The notes beneath the pieces are model-generated. The model searched no databases and was not told the origin of the DNA. It saw only the letters and a program-made list of their open reading frames with translations. 5,602 bases of DNA. Origin: Pseudomonadota bacterium. Lineage in GTDB: Bacteria; Pseudomonadota; Gammaproteobacteria; Burkholderiales; Thiobacillaceae. Shown here piece by piece: positions 1 through 5,474 of this stretch. Position 1 is the stretch's first letter; the number at the start of each line of letters is the position of its first letter. The DNA is taken from the NCBI GenBank assembly GCA_021802595.1, contig JAJZRT010000281.1, positions 1-5,602 of the forward strand, in the 5' to 3' direction. The position numbers and the translations under genes are program-made.

Positions 1-296
1 AATTTTGGACCGAACCGCTGGACGCCAGGCCCCTGCGCGCACGCCAGCTCGACCTGCTGCTGATGCCGCTGGTGGGGTTCGACCATCACGGCTACCGGCT
101 GGGGATGGGCGGCGGCTACTACGATGCGACGCTGGCCTTCATGCGGCATCGGCGCCACTGGCGCAAGCCGCGGCTGGTGGGCATCGCCTACGAGTGCCAG
201 CGGGTCGAGACGCTGCCGCACGATCCGTGGGACATGCCGCTCGACGCAGTGCTCACCGAACGCCGGCTGCACCGCTTCAATCACTCGCCCAGATAG
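1..296 (+). CDS. 5-formyltetrahydrofolate cyclo-ligase, C-terminal part (5' end outside window)
   Basis: This enzyme (5,10-methenyltetrahydrofolate synthetase, YgfA/Fau family) converts 5-formyl-THF to 5,10-methenyl-THF using ATP in the cytoplasm, recovering folate from a storage or inhibitory form. The window shows 97 residues, read from base 3 to a TAG at 294-296. The family's most conserved block is present: PLVGFD, then GYRLGMGGGYYD, the glycine-rich nucleotide/folate-binding loop. It is followed by the typical C-terminal pattern GIAYECQ, LPHDPWD and PLDAVLTE. Full-length members are roughly 180-200 residues, so about the N-terminal half is missing to the left. Its last 16 bases overlap the end of livF on the opposite strand, and no terminator is visible between the two. 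The function has no obvious link to amino acid transport, so this is probably an independent neighbour. Family assignment is firm; the start is not in view. Confidence 0.93.
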   Translation, partial: FWTEPLDARPLRARQLDLLLMPLVGFDHHGYRLGMGGGYYDATLAFMRHRRHWRKPRLVGIAYECQRVETLPHDPWDMPLDAVLTERRLHRFNHSPR

Positions 297-994
297 GCGT
301 GCCGCACCGCGGGATTGCTGGCCAGCTCGCCCGCCGGGCCGCTCAGCGTGATCGCGCCGTTCTCCAGCACGTAGCCGCGCGCACAGGTTTTCAGCGCGAG
401 ATGCGCATTCTGCTCGATCAGCAGCACCGCCATGCCGTCCGCCGCAATCTTGCGGATGATGTCGAACACCGCCTGCACCATCAGCGGCGCCAGCCCCATG
501 CTCGGCTCGTCCAGCAGCAGCAGGCGCGGGTGCGCCATCATCGCGCGCCCCAGCGCCAGCATCTGCTGCTCGCCGCCCGACAGCAGGCCGGCCATCTGCG
601 CGCGGCGTTCGGTCAGGCGCGGCAACAGCGCATAGACCTGGTCGAGATCACGCGCGACCGCCGCGCGGTCATTCCGGGCGTAGGCGCCCATCATCAGGTT
701 CTCGGCCACCGACATGCGCGGGAACACGCCGCGCCCCTCGGGCACCAGCGCCAGTCCGCGCCGCGCGATTTCGTGTGCTGGCAGGCGGGTGATCGACTGG
801 CCGTCGAAATGCACGCTGCCACCGTGCGGCGCAAGAAGGCCGCTGAGGGCCTTGAGCGTGGTGGTCTTGCCGGCGCCGTTGGCGCCGATGAGGCAGACCA
901 TCTCGCCGTGCGCCACCTCCAGGCTGAGCTCGCGCACGGCCTGGATGCCCCCGTAGGCCACCGACAATTGATGAACCGCCAGCAATACGCTCAC
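281..994 (-). CDS. livF: LivF, branched-chain amino acid ABC transporter ATP-binding protein
   Basis: One of two nucleotide-binding subunits that drive the LIV/HAAT importer from the cytoplasmic side. The chosen GTG start at 994 gives 237 residues, the length of E. coli LivF. It overlaps the livG stop as GTGA, implying coupled translation, and a longer reading upstream has no family similarity. Visible motifs are Walker A GANGAGKT (37-44), ABC signature LSGGEQQ (138-144) and Walker B LLLLDEP (158-164, with E163). Two variants mark it as LivF rather than LivG. The Q-loop position reads VPEGRGVF (84-91) with Glu instead of Gln, and the switch position reads IEQN (193-196) where LivG has IEHD. 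Both are normal for LivF, which works as a heterodimer with LivG. It is the last gene of the cluster and ends inside the convergent folate gene. Substrate class rests on family and neighbours. Confidence 0.95.
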   Translation of the reverse strand: MSVLLAVHQLSVAYGGIQAVRELSLEVAHGEMVCLIGANGAGKTTTLKALSGLLAPHGGSVHFDGQSITRLPAHEIARRGLALVPEGRGVFPRMSVAENLMMGAYARNDRAAVARDLDQVYALLPRLTERRAQMAGLLSGGEQQMLALGRAMMAHPRLLLLDEPSMGLAPLMVQAVFDIIRKIAADGMAVLLIEQNAHLALKTCARGYVLENGAITLSGPAGELASNPAVRHAYLGE

Positions 995-1797
995 AGCGCC
1001 TCGTCCCCCAGATAGGCGGCGACCACTTTCGGATCGCGGCTGACCACGTCGGGCGTACCCTCGGCGATCTTCACGCCGTAGTCGAGCACCGCCAGCCGGC
1101 TGCACAAGCCCATCACCAGCTTCACGTCATGCTCGATCAGCAGCAGTGTCAGGCCGTCGGCCTGCAGCTGCAGGAGCAGGTCGCGCAGTGCCGCCCGCTC
1201 GGCCGGGTTCATTCCGGCGGCGGGCTCGTCGAGCGCCAGCAGCGTCGGCTCGGTCGCCAGCGCGCGTGCGATTTCGAGCCGGCGCTGGTCGCCGTAGGGC
1301 AGGTTCCTGGCAAGCCGGCTGGCGTGCCGCGCGATGCCCACCCGATCGAGCAGCGCATGGGCGCGCGCGCGCGAATCGGCTTCTTCGCGACGCGTGGCGG
1401 GCAGGCGCAGCACCGCGCCGACGACGCCGCTTCGGGTGCGAGCGTGACGCCCGACCAGCACGTTTTCGAGCGCGGTCATTTCTGCGAACAGGCGGATGTT
1501 CTGGAAGGTGCGCGCCAGCCCGGCCTTCAGTACCTGGTGCGGCTTGCGGCCGTCGAGGCGCAGGCCGTTCAGGCGAATCTCGCCGCGATCGGTCGTATAC
1601 AGCCCGGTGAGCGCATTGAACAGCGTGGTCTTGCCCGCGCCGTTGGGGCCGATGAGGCCGAAGATCTCACCCGCGTTCACTTGCAGCGAAATATCGGAGA
1701 GCGCCTGCAAGCCGCCAAATGCCTTGCTCACGCCGGAAACGGTCAGCAGCGGTGTCAACTCTGCATCGAACTTGCCCGATAGAAGATTGCCTGCCAT
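991..1797 (-). CDS. livG: LivG, branched-chain amino acid ABC transporter ATP-binding protein
   Basis: Second ATPase subunit of the importer, expected to pair with LivF on the inner face of the membrane. With ATG 1797 it has 268 residues. Motifs are Walker A GPNGAGKT (50-57), Q-loop TFQN (97-100), signature LPYGDQRRLEIARAL (166-180), Walker B LLALDEP (186-192) and the switch histidine in IEHD (H223). The LPYGDQR form of the signature and the insertion around 115-145 (before the signature) are usual for LivG. The start is ambiguous. GTG 1809 overlaps the livM stop as GTGA, the same arrangement as livG-livF, and would add MSAP. ATG 1797 has a better-placed Shine-Dalgarno (GAAGGGGTGA, 8 nt upstream) and is preferred here. 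The stop overlaps the livF start. A much longer open frame continues upstream to 2766, but that part is a shadow of livM. Confidence 0.94.
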   Translation of the reverse strand: MAGNLLSGKFDAELTPLLTVSGVSKAFGGLQALSDISLQVNAGEIFGLIGPNGAGKTTLFNALTGLYTTDRGEIRLNGLRLDGRKPHQVLKAGLARTFQNIRLFAEMTALENVLVGRHARTRSGVVGAVLRLPATRREEADSRARAHALLDRVGIARHASRLARNLPYGDQRRLEIARALATEPTLLALDEPAAGMNPAERAALRDLLLQLQADGLTLLLIEHDVKLVMGLCSRLAVLDYGVKIAEGTPDVVSRDPKVVAAYLGDEAL

Positions 1798-1805
1798 GGG
1801 TGCGC

Positions 1806-1815
1806 TCACCCCTTC
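1806..1815 (-). promoter_or_regulatory. Ribosome binding site deciding the livG start
   Basis: On the minus strand this reads GAAGGGGTGA, a good match to the 16S anti-Shine-Dalgarno complement, ending 8 nt before ATG 1797. It includes the livM stop codon, so ribosomes ending livM translation would sit on it. Relative to the competing GTG at 1809 the purine run is almost in contact with the start, which is too close. That favours ATG 1797. This is inference from spacing only. Confidence 0.5.
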
Positions 1816-2867
1816 GCGTCGGCGAATTCGCGGCGGCGGCGCGTCGAGGGCAGGAGCCCGGCAGGGCGATACAGCATCACCGCCACCAGCGCCACGCCGA
1901 ACAGCAGCATGCGCAGGTCGGCCGGGTCGACGTAGATCCGGCCGAACAGCTCGCGCTGCCAGTCGCCGGTATAGCGCAGCGCCTCGGGCAGCAGGGTCAG
2001 CACCACTGCGCCGAAGATCACCCCGGGGATGTGGCCCATGCCGCCGAGCACGATCATGCAGAGGATCATGATCGACTCCATCAGGTTGAACGATTCGGGG
2101 CTGATGAAGCCCTGGAAGCTGGCGAACAGGCCGCCCGCCAGGCCGCCGAAGGTGGCGCCCATGGCGAACGCCAGCAGCTTGAGATTGCGCGTGTTGATGC
2201 CGGTCGCGGCGGCGGCGATCTCGTCCTCGCGGATGGCGACCCAGGCGCGGCCGATGCGCGAGTTTTCCAGCCGCATCGAGATGAAGATCACCATCAGCGT
2301 GAACAGCAGGAACAGATAGTAGGTGAGATGGATGCCGGTGAAGGCGAGGCCGAACAGTTGATGCGACTGGCTCAGGTCGAAGCTGCCGAGGCGTACCGGA
2401 TCGATCAGGTTGATCCCCTGCGGACCGTTGGTGATGTTGACCGGCGCATTCAGGTTGTTCATGAAGATGCGGATGATTTCGCCGAAACCCAGCGTGACGA
2501 TGGCGAGGTAATCGCCACGCAGCCGCAGCGTGGGCGCGCCCAGCAGCACGCCGAACAGCGCGGCCAGCGTGGCACCCAGCGGCAGTACCGCCCAGAACGG
2601 CAGATGCAGGCCGAACTGCGGGCTGGCGAGCCAGGCGTAGACGTAGGCCCCCAGCGCATAGAACGCGACGTAGCCGAGGTCGAGCAGGCCGGCGTAACCG
2701 ACGACGATGTTCAGCCCCAGCGCGAGGATGACATACAGCAACGCGAGATCGAGCAGCCGCACCCACGAGCGCCCCAGCCCGGCATCGACCAGGAAGGGCA
2801 GCAGCGCCAGTCCCAGCGCCAGCAGGGAAAACGCCAGCCAGCGCGGCGGCCGGCCCGGGCTAGGCAC
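1806..2867 (-). CDS. livM: LivM, branched-chain amino acid ABC transporter permease
   Basis: Inner-membrane permease that forms the translocation path with LivH. The GTG start at 2867 overlaps the end of livH by 8 bp and gives 353 residues, with the weak G-rich stretch GGGGTCGAGC ahead of it. The protein is very hydrophobic. After a short basic N-terminus come membrane segments at roughly 10-28, 38-57, 62-80, 91-110, 181-198, 231-251, 265-293 and 318-333. LivM hallmarks are GLNIVVGYAGLLDLGYVAFYALGAY starting at residue 51 (GLLDLG at 60-65), LRLRGDYLAIVTLGFGEI starting at 114, and the cytoplasmic coupling loop GRAWVAIREDEIAAAATGI (206-224), which would contact the ATPases. The soluble insertion at about 137-165 (NAPVNITNGPQGI) is also typical. 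I see no truncation or frameshift. It lies between livH and livG in the standard HMGF order. Confidence 0.95.
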   Translation of the reverse strand: MPSPGRPPRWLAFSLLALGLALLPFLVDAGLGRSWVRLLDLALLYVILALGLNIVVGYAGLLDLGYVAFYALGAYVYAWLASPQFGLHLPFWAVLPLGATLAALFGVLLGAPTLRLRGDYLAIVTLGFGEIIRIFMNNLNAPVNITNGPQGINLIDPVRLGSFDLSQSHQLFGLAFTGIHLTYYLFLLFTLMVIFISMRLENSRIGRAWVAIREDEIAAAATGINTRNLKLLAFAMGATFGGLAGGLFASFQGFISPESFNLMESIMILCMIVLGGMGHIPGVIFGAVVLTLLPEALRYTGDWQRELFGRIYVDPADLRMLLFGVALVAVMLYRPAGLLPSTRRRREFADAKG

Positions 2868-3789
2868 GCTCGACCCCGCGCGCGCCCAAGAGGCCCGAGG
2901 GACGGAACACCAGCACCGCGATCAGCACGAAGAAGGCGAACACGTCCTGGTAATTGCTGCCGAGGAAGCCGCCGGTGAGGTCGCCGATGTAGCCGGCGCC
3001 GAAGGACTCGATCAGTCCCAGCAGCAAGCCGCCCAGCATCGCGCCGCCGAGGTTGCCGATGCCGCCCAGCACCGCGGCCGAGAAGGCCTTGAGGCCCAGC
3101 AGGAAGCCCATGTAATAGTGCGCCAGGCCGTAATACGCGCTGACCATGACGCCGGCCACCGCCGCCAGCGCCGAACCGATCGCGAAGGTGGCGGCGATCA
3201 CCCGGTTGACGTCCACCCCCATCAGGCTCGCCACCTGCCGCGATTGCGCGGTGGCGCGCATGGCGCGGCCAAGCCGGGTCTTCTGCACCACCAGGATCAG
3301 CATCAGCATGATGGCCGTGGCCAGCAGCAGGATGGTGATCTGCACGTCGGTGACCGTCGCGCCATGGAAGCTGTGCCGTCCCGGCGGCAGCACGGCGGGA
3401 AAGGGAATGTACTGCTTGCCCCAGATCAGCATGGCCACGTTCTGCAGGATGATCGACACGCCGATCGCGGTGATGAGCGGCGCCAGGCGCGGCGCGTGAC
3501 GCAACGGACGGTAGGCCACGCGCTCGATCACGAGGCCCAGCGCCACGCACACCGGAATCGCCACCACCAGCCCCGCACCCAGCACCAGCACACCCGGCAG
3601 CCCGGGAGCGGCCAGTGCCAGCGCGCCGATCACCGCCAGCGCCACCATCGCCCCCATCATGGTGATTTCGCCGTGGGCGAAATTGATGAGTTCGAGGATG
3701 CCGTACACCATGGTGTAGCCCAGCGCCACCAGCGCGTAGACGCTGCCCAGCACCAGGCCGTTGATGAGTTGCTGCAGGAAGATGTCCAT
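2860..3789 (-). CDS. livH: LivH, branched-chain amino acid ABC transporter permease
   Basis: Inner-membrane permease partner of LivM. ATG 3789 gives 309 residues, the normal family length. The N-terminus MDIFLQQLINGLVLGSVYAL is characteristic, followed by GYTMVYGILELINFAHGE (24-41), a LivH hallmark. Hydrophobic segments lie at about 6-34, 44-62, 65-89, 107-123, 150-168, 197-216, 236-262 and 283-295. The EAA-like cytoplasmic loop LGRAMRATAQSRQVASLMGV (173-192) should dock to LivG/LivF. The C-terminal FRPSGLLG is also standard. The stop TAG lies inside the livM start region, so the two are probably translationally coupled. Unusually, the sequence before ATG has no purine-rich ribosome binding site. 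The base at 3790 is the only one between the start codon and the terminal inverted repeat of an inserted element, so the leader is element-derived. How livH translation starts is therefore unclear. Confidence 0.95.
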   Translation of the reverse strand: MDIFLQQLINGLVLGSVYALVALGYTMVYGILELINFAHGEITMMGAMVALAVIGALALAAPGLPGVLVLGAGLVVAIPVCVALGLVIERVAYRPLRHAPRLAPLITAIGVSIILQNVAMLIWGKQYIPFPAVLPPGRHSFHGATVTDVQITILLLATAIMLMLILVVQKTRLGRAMRATAQSRQVASLMGVDVNRVIAATFAIGSALAAVAGVMVSAYYGLAHYYMGFLLGLKAFSAAVLGGIGNLGGAMLGGLLLGLIESFGAGYIGDLTGGFLGSNYQDVFAFFVLIAVLVFRPSGLLGARGVERA

Positions 3790-3790
3790 T

Positions 3791-3810
3791 AGCCCGGATG
3801 TTTCATGAAT
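3791..3810 (+). repeat. Left terminal inverted repeat of the 250-bp element
   Basis: Reads AGCCCGGATGTTTCATGAAT. It matches the reverse complement of 4021-4040 except at two positions (G/A at bases 10 and 17). Its outer end lies one base from the livH start codon. On the minus strand it contains ATGAAACATCCGGGCTAA, a five-codon frame whose stop shares an A with the livH ATG. Confidence 0.85.
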
Positions 3811-3918
3811 TCGCGTGATGTCCTGAAGGATACCGAGCTACGCCCATAATCGAGCAGGATTTTGTTTTGTAGGGGAAGTTTGTGAAGGAGCGGCGTTTTA
3901 TTCATACGTCCGACTGAG

Positions 3919-3954
3919 CGTGGTTGTTGCCGATTTATCGGCTTTACAACCACG
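3919..3954. other. Nested perfect hairpin in the centre of the element
   Basis: The outer stem CGTGGTTGT (3919-3927) pairs with ACAACCACG (3946-3954). The inner stem GCCGAT (3929-3934) pairs with ATCGGC (3937-3942) across a two-base loop. Only 1 and 3 unpaired bases lie between the stems, so the total is 15 perfect base pairs in 36 bases. It would form in RNA from either strand, including the livK-livH transcript. No T-run follows on either strand, so a Rho-independent terminator is unlikely. It could be an RNA stabiliser, a processing site or a transposition structure of the element. Its role is unknown. Confidence 0.6.
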
Positions 3955-4020
3955 GCCTGCCCCTTGCGGGTAGAGCAAAGTTTCCATACGAAATAAAAGA
4001 TCCAGCGAGGGCACGCGTCA

Positions 4021-4040
4021 ATTTATGAAATATCCGGGCT
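4021..4040 (-). repeat. Right terminal inverted repeat of the 250-bp element
   Basis: Reads ATTTATGAAATATCCGGGCT on the plus strand, the inverted partner of 3791-3810 (18/20). It ends 34 bases downstream of the livK stop codon. Its outer GC-rich end also pairs with the adjoining flank to form a separate hairpin. Confidence 0.85.
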
Positions 4041-4048
4041 GGCCCGGA
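4033..4048 (-). terminator. GC-rich hairpin after livK, possible attenuator
   Basis: TCCGGGC (4033-4039) and GCCCGGA (4042-4048) are perfect inverted arms of 7 bp with a two-base loop. The hairpin begins about 26 nt after the livK stop on the minus strand. It is followed on that strand by TATTTCATAAATT, which is AT-rich but not a clean U-tract. A stem here could protect the livK message or reduce read-through into livHMGF, as expected where a binding protein is needed in excess. The left arm belongs to the element's terminal repeat and the right arm to the flank, so the pairing may be incidental. A classical terminator is not proven. Confidence 0.35.
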
Positions 4049-4074
4049 GATACGCGCAGCGCGCCCGACTCAGT

Positions 4075-5226
4075 TCACTTGCCGCTTTGCACGGTTTCGA
4101 GCGTCCGCCACTTGCCATCTTTCACCTGGTACAGCGTGACCGCACCGCCGGCAAGGTCGCCCTTGGCATCGAAACGGATGCGTCCGGTCACCCCCTGATA
4201 ATCGGTCTTCGGCAGTTCCGCCAGATACCTGGCGGGATCGCTCGAATCGGCGCGTTTCATCGCATCGATCAGCACATGCGTGGCGTCGTAGGCATAGGGC
4301 GCGTAATTCTGGATCTGGCCGTACTTGGCCTCGAACTTGGCCTTGAACGCGCTGCCGCCTGGCATCGCGTCGAGCGGCAGGCCGGGGCTGGAAGCCAGCG
4401 CGCCCTCGGCGTCGGCGCCGGCCAGCCGGATGAAGGTGGGCGTCTGAACGCCGTCGCCGCCGAGGAACTTCGCCGTCATGCCGAGCTGCTTCATCTGCTT
4501 GATCATCGGCGCGGCCTGCGGATCCATCCCGCCGAAGAACACCAGGTCGGGCGCCTTGCCCTTGATCGACGTGAGGATCGCCATGAAGTCGGTCGAGCGG
4601 TCGGACGTGTATTCGCGCGCCACCACCTCGCCGCCGGCCGCCTTGACCGCTTTCTCGACCTCGTCGGCCAGCCCCTGGCCGTAGGCGGTGCGGTCGTCGA
4701 TGATGGCGATCTTCTTCGCGCCGAGCTTGGTCACCGCGTAGTTGCCCAGCACGCTGCCCTGCTGCGCATCGTTGGTCATCACACGGAAAGCCGTCTTGTA
4801 GCCGGCTGCCGTGTAGGCCACGGCGGTGGCCGAGGGTGAAATCTGCGGAATGTTGTTGTCGGAATAGATCTTCGACGCCGGAATCGTGGCGCCCGAATTG
4901 AGGTGGCCGATCACGCCCACCACGCCTTCGTCGACCAGTTTTTGTGCCACGGTGGTGGCGGTCTTGGGATCGGCCGCGTCGTCCTCGCTCTTCAGTTCGA
5001 GCACGACCTTCTTGCCGCCCAGGGTGAGACCGGCGGCATTGATTTCGTCTAGCGCCAGACGCGCACCGTTTTCGTTGTCCTTGCCGAGATGGGCCTGCGG
5101 GCCGGTGAGCGGGGACGCCTGACCGATCAGCACCGTCCGGCTGTCGCCATCCTGTTGCGGCTTGTCGCCGCATCCCGCGACCAGTGCCGCCGCCACCATC
5201 ACCCAAGCCAGCTTGTGACCCGTCAT
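4075..5226 (-). CDS. livK: LivK/LivJ-type branched-chain amino acid-binding lipoprotein
   Basis: Substrate-binding component of the importer (periplasmic binding protein type I fold, HAAT family). From ATG 5226 it has 383 residues. The N-terminus is a lipoprotein signal: basic MTGHK, a hydrophobic stretch, then lipobox VAGC with Cys19 as the expected lipidated residue. The mature protein starts CGDKPQQDG, a flexible linker, and the fold begins at TVLIGQASPLTGPQAHLGKD (31-50). Ligand-site landmarks comparable to E. coli LivJ are GHLNSG (107-112), SPSATA (130-135) and GGDGV (256-260). The last has Asp where LivJ has the Glu that holds the ligand ammonium group, as far as I recall that site. The ATG has a good ribosome binding site (GGGGAAGA, 5 nt upstream), better than the in-frame TTG at 5247. 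The gene leads the cluster behind its own promoter. The exact ligand (Leu/Ile/Val, other amino acids or amides) cannot be fixed from sequence alone. Confidence 0.93.
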   Translation of the reverse strand: MTGHKLAWVMVAAALVAGCGDKPQQDGDSRTVLIGQASPLTGPQAHLGKDNENGARLALDEINAAGLTLGGKKVVLELKSEDDAADPKTATTVAQKLVDEGVVGVIGHLNSGATIPASKIYSDNNIPQISPSATAVAYTAAGYKTAFRVMTNDAQQGSVLGNYAVTKLGAKKIAIIDDRTAYGQGLADEVEKAVKAAGGEVVAREYTSDRSTDFMAILTSIKGKAPDLVFFGGMDPQAAPMIKQMKQLGMTAKFLGGDGVQTPTFIRLAGADAEGALASSPGLPLDAMPGGSAFKAKFEAKYGQIQNYAPYAYDATHVLIDAMKRADSSDPARYLAELPKTDYQGVTGRIRFDAKGDLAGGAVTLYQVKDGKWRTLETVQSGK

Positions 5227-5261
5227 CTCGGTCTTCCCCGCAATCAAACTGAAACGTGGGA

Positions 5262-5270
5262 TTTATACCA
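5262..5270 (-). promoter_or_regulatory. Extended -10 promoter for livK and probably the whole liv cluster
   Basis: On the minus strand this reads TGGTATAAA, a TGn motif plus TATAAA, which fits a sigma-70 extended -10. I see no good -35 hexamer at the usual distance, which an extended -10 can tolerate. Transcription would start near 5255, leaving a leader of about 30 nt that contains the GGGGAAGA ribosome binding site. This is the only AT-rich patch between the GC-rich stretch at 5281-5304 and the livK start. No operator palindrome is evident around it. Confidence 0.55.
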
Positions 5271-5307
5271 TAAAGCCAGCGGCGGCCGGCTTTCCCGGGG
5301 CCCCTAA

Positions 5308-5417
5308 GGAAGCGCTGAACAAGTCCTTCGACAAGCTCAGGACGAACGGCAACTTGTTGATTCCGTTCGTGGTGAGCCTGTCGAACCATGAGCGGAATCA
5401 ACTTGTTCAGCGCTTCC
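5308..5417. repeat. REP/MITE-like palindromic repeat, 110 bp
   Basis: The ends are GGAAGCGCTGAACAAGT (5308-5324) and its exact reverse complement (5401-5417), 17 of 17. CTAA lies directly outside both ends (5304-5307 and 5418-5421), like a 4-bp target duplication. Inside is a second inverted pair, 5327-5349 with 5363-5385, matching at 20 of 23. A competing pair is GTTGATTCCG (5356-5365) with CGGAATCAAC (5393-5402), so alternative folds exist. The inner arms (TTCGACAAGCTCAGGACGAAC and its partner) belong to a repeat seen in many bacterial genomes. Translated, it yields the familiar spurious peptides RPELVEG and VRQAHHER, both present here in a minus-strand frame. No protein is encoded. It lies between the livK promoter and the cytochrome terminator. 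Confidence 0.8.
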
Positions 5418-5422
5418 CTAAA

Positions 5423-5454
5423 GCACAAGGCCGGCGTGAACGCCGGCCTTGTGC
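5423..5454 (-). terminator. Strong hairpin terminator after the cytochrome c gene
   Basis: GCACAAGGCCGGCG (5423-5436) pairs perfectly with CGCCGGCCTTGTGC (5441-5454), a 14-bp stem with a TGAA tetraloop on the plus strand. It starts 20 nt after the cytochrome stop codon on the minus strand and is followed there by TTTA, a short U-run. The stem is long enough that termination is likely despite the poor tail. It should insulate livK from upstream transcription. Confidence 0.75.
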
Positions 5455-5474
5455 TGACGCGATGCCGCGCCGGA

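Larger units (their letters stand above)
3791..4040. mobile_element. MITE-like 250-bp element with terminal inverted repeats, no transposase
   Basis: This segment fills nearly all of the gap between livK and livH. Its first 20 bases (3791-3810) and the reverse complement of its last 20 (4021-4040) match at 18 of 20 positions. With a 2-nt gap the similarity runs inward to about 3817 and 4012 (shared CGCGTG). The interior is visibly richer in A and T than the flanking genes and has no open reading frame that could be a transposase. A nested hairpin lies near the centre. Together these point to a MITE or an internally deleted insertion sequence. I see no convincing target-site duplication: the bases just outside are CATT on the left and GGCC on the right. 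From memory, the ends resemble those of some IS families (IS1380-like is a weak guess), but I cannot confirm the parent. It splits the binding-protein gene from the rest of the operon. Confidence 0.72.

Noticed and set aside
281..991. LivF appears to lack the switch histidine and the Q-loop glutamine
   Set aside because: VPEGR and IEQN are the usual LivF versions, as in E. coli LivF. The canonical residues are in LivG, so this is not a defect or novelty.
1719..3792. Long plus-strand open frames (1719-2978 and 2707-3792) antisense to livG/livM/livH
   Set aside because: Their translations are low-complexity, rich in Arg, Gln, His and Ala, with no domain. They are antisense shadows of high-GC genes whose minus-strand frames carry clear permease and ATPase motifs.
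3811..3915. Promoter for livH inside the element (TTCACA followed by AT-rich CAAAAT on the minus strand)
   Set aside because: The -10 match is poor and the region is AT-rich, so such matches occur easily. Not strong enough to annotate.
3787..4044. Target-site duplication flanking the 250-bp element
   Set aside because: CATT on the left and GGCC on the right do not match, and shifting the boundaries by a few bases gave no convincing direct repeat.
281..5226. Possible urea (urt) or amide transporter instead of a branched-chain amino acid transporter
   Set aside because: The gene order KHMGF and the subunit lengths fit the LIV type, and no urease or amidase genes are visible. The family is close enough that the ligand stays uncertain.
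5227..5247. TTG start at 5247 for livK, adding seven residues
   Set aside because: The ATG at 5226 has a well-spaced GGGGAAGA site and gives a normal lipoprotein signal. The TTG extension would overlap that ribosome binding site.
4070..5428. A 452-codon minus-strand frame overlapping livK and reaching into the palindromic repeat
   Set aside because: It is out of frame with livK, low in complexity, and begins inside the repeat, which supplies the known spurious VRQAHHER and RPELVEG peptides.
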